Shown here piece by piece: positions 30,487 to 30,511 of a stretch of DNA of 30,511 nt (position 1 is the stretch's first letter; every line of letters begins with the position of its first letter). Location: contig BFEA01000278.1 of assembly GCA_003427395.1 (NCBI GenBank), positions 1,344,917 to 1,375,427 on the forward strand. Reading direction: 5' to 3'. This DNA is from Chara braunii. Lineage: Eukaryota; Streptophyta; Charophyceae; Charales; Characeae. The position numbers and the translations under genes are program-made. The notes beneath the pieces were generated by a model. That model searched no databases. It had not been told where the DNA came from and was given only the letters and a program-made list of their open reading frames with translations.

Positions 30487-30511
30487 CTGTCTCTTATACA
30501 CATCTAGATGT
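30487..30511. other. Sequencing adapter (Tn5/Nextera mate-pair junction)
   Basis: CTGTCTCTTATACACATCT (30487-30505) is the Tn5 mosaic end used in Nextera libraries. It is followed by AGATGT, the start of its own reverse complement, which is the layout of the mate-pair circularisation junction. It is almost certainly untrimmed adapter, not genome. Confidence 0.95.

Overview
The window is eukaryotic, repeat-dominated intergenic DNA and holds no gene I can call a functional host gene. It contains two nested LTR retrotransposons, long minisatellites, microsatellites, scattered single N bases and a 240-bp N gap. The Ty3/gypsy proteins (YYWPGM and LWYGRE-type motifs, tRNA-iMet primer site in the younger element) suggest a plant or alga. 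A charophyte such as Chara is my best guess from the protein style, but this is unverified.

Layout: (1) 1-2232, a minisatellite of about 28 units of about 80 bp, then a CT microsatellite (about 2250-2390). (2) 2421-3510, dispersed repeat copy A, possibly an LTR, followed by a candidate primer-binding site. (3) 3531-5204, no gene recognised. (4) 5205-8853, four tandem, decayed, mutually homologous ORFs of unknown family on the + strand. (5) 9397-14975 and 20591-21514, the gag, protease, RT, RNase H and integrase remains of an old Ty3/gypsy element. It is split inside the integrase by (6) 14976-20585, a younger 5.6-kb LTR element with 479-bp LTRs, a 5-bp target duplication (CATCT), tRNA-iMet primer site, polypurine tract, gag and no pol. 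(7) 21694-22743, an extra acidic/charged ORF downstream of the integrase. (8) 23.3-25.6 kb, four different short minisatellites in a row. (9) 26622-27660, copy B of the repeat in (2), in inverted orientation, next to a GA microsatellite. (10) about 27.9-29.66 kb, a 53-bp minisatellite of about 33 units. (11) about 29.66-30.49 kb, a tRNA-like/SINE-like stretch and a hairpin. (12) 30487-30511, what appears to be sequencing-library adapter.

How the parts may work together: everything coding from 5.2 to 22.7 kb lies on the + strand. Read as one unit, with the nested insert ignored, it has a possible LTR plus primer site, ORFs upstream of gag, gag-pol, a 3' ORF and a 3' region full of tandem repeats. 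That resembles the plan of giant plant Tat/Ogre elements, but the matching 3' LTR is not visible; the only second copy of the putative LTR is inverted. The coding parts are dead: most ORFs carry in-frame stops that are one transition away from CAA, CAG, CGA or TGG, and several also carry frameshifts.
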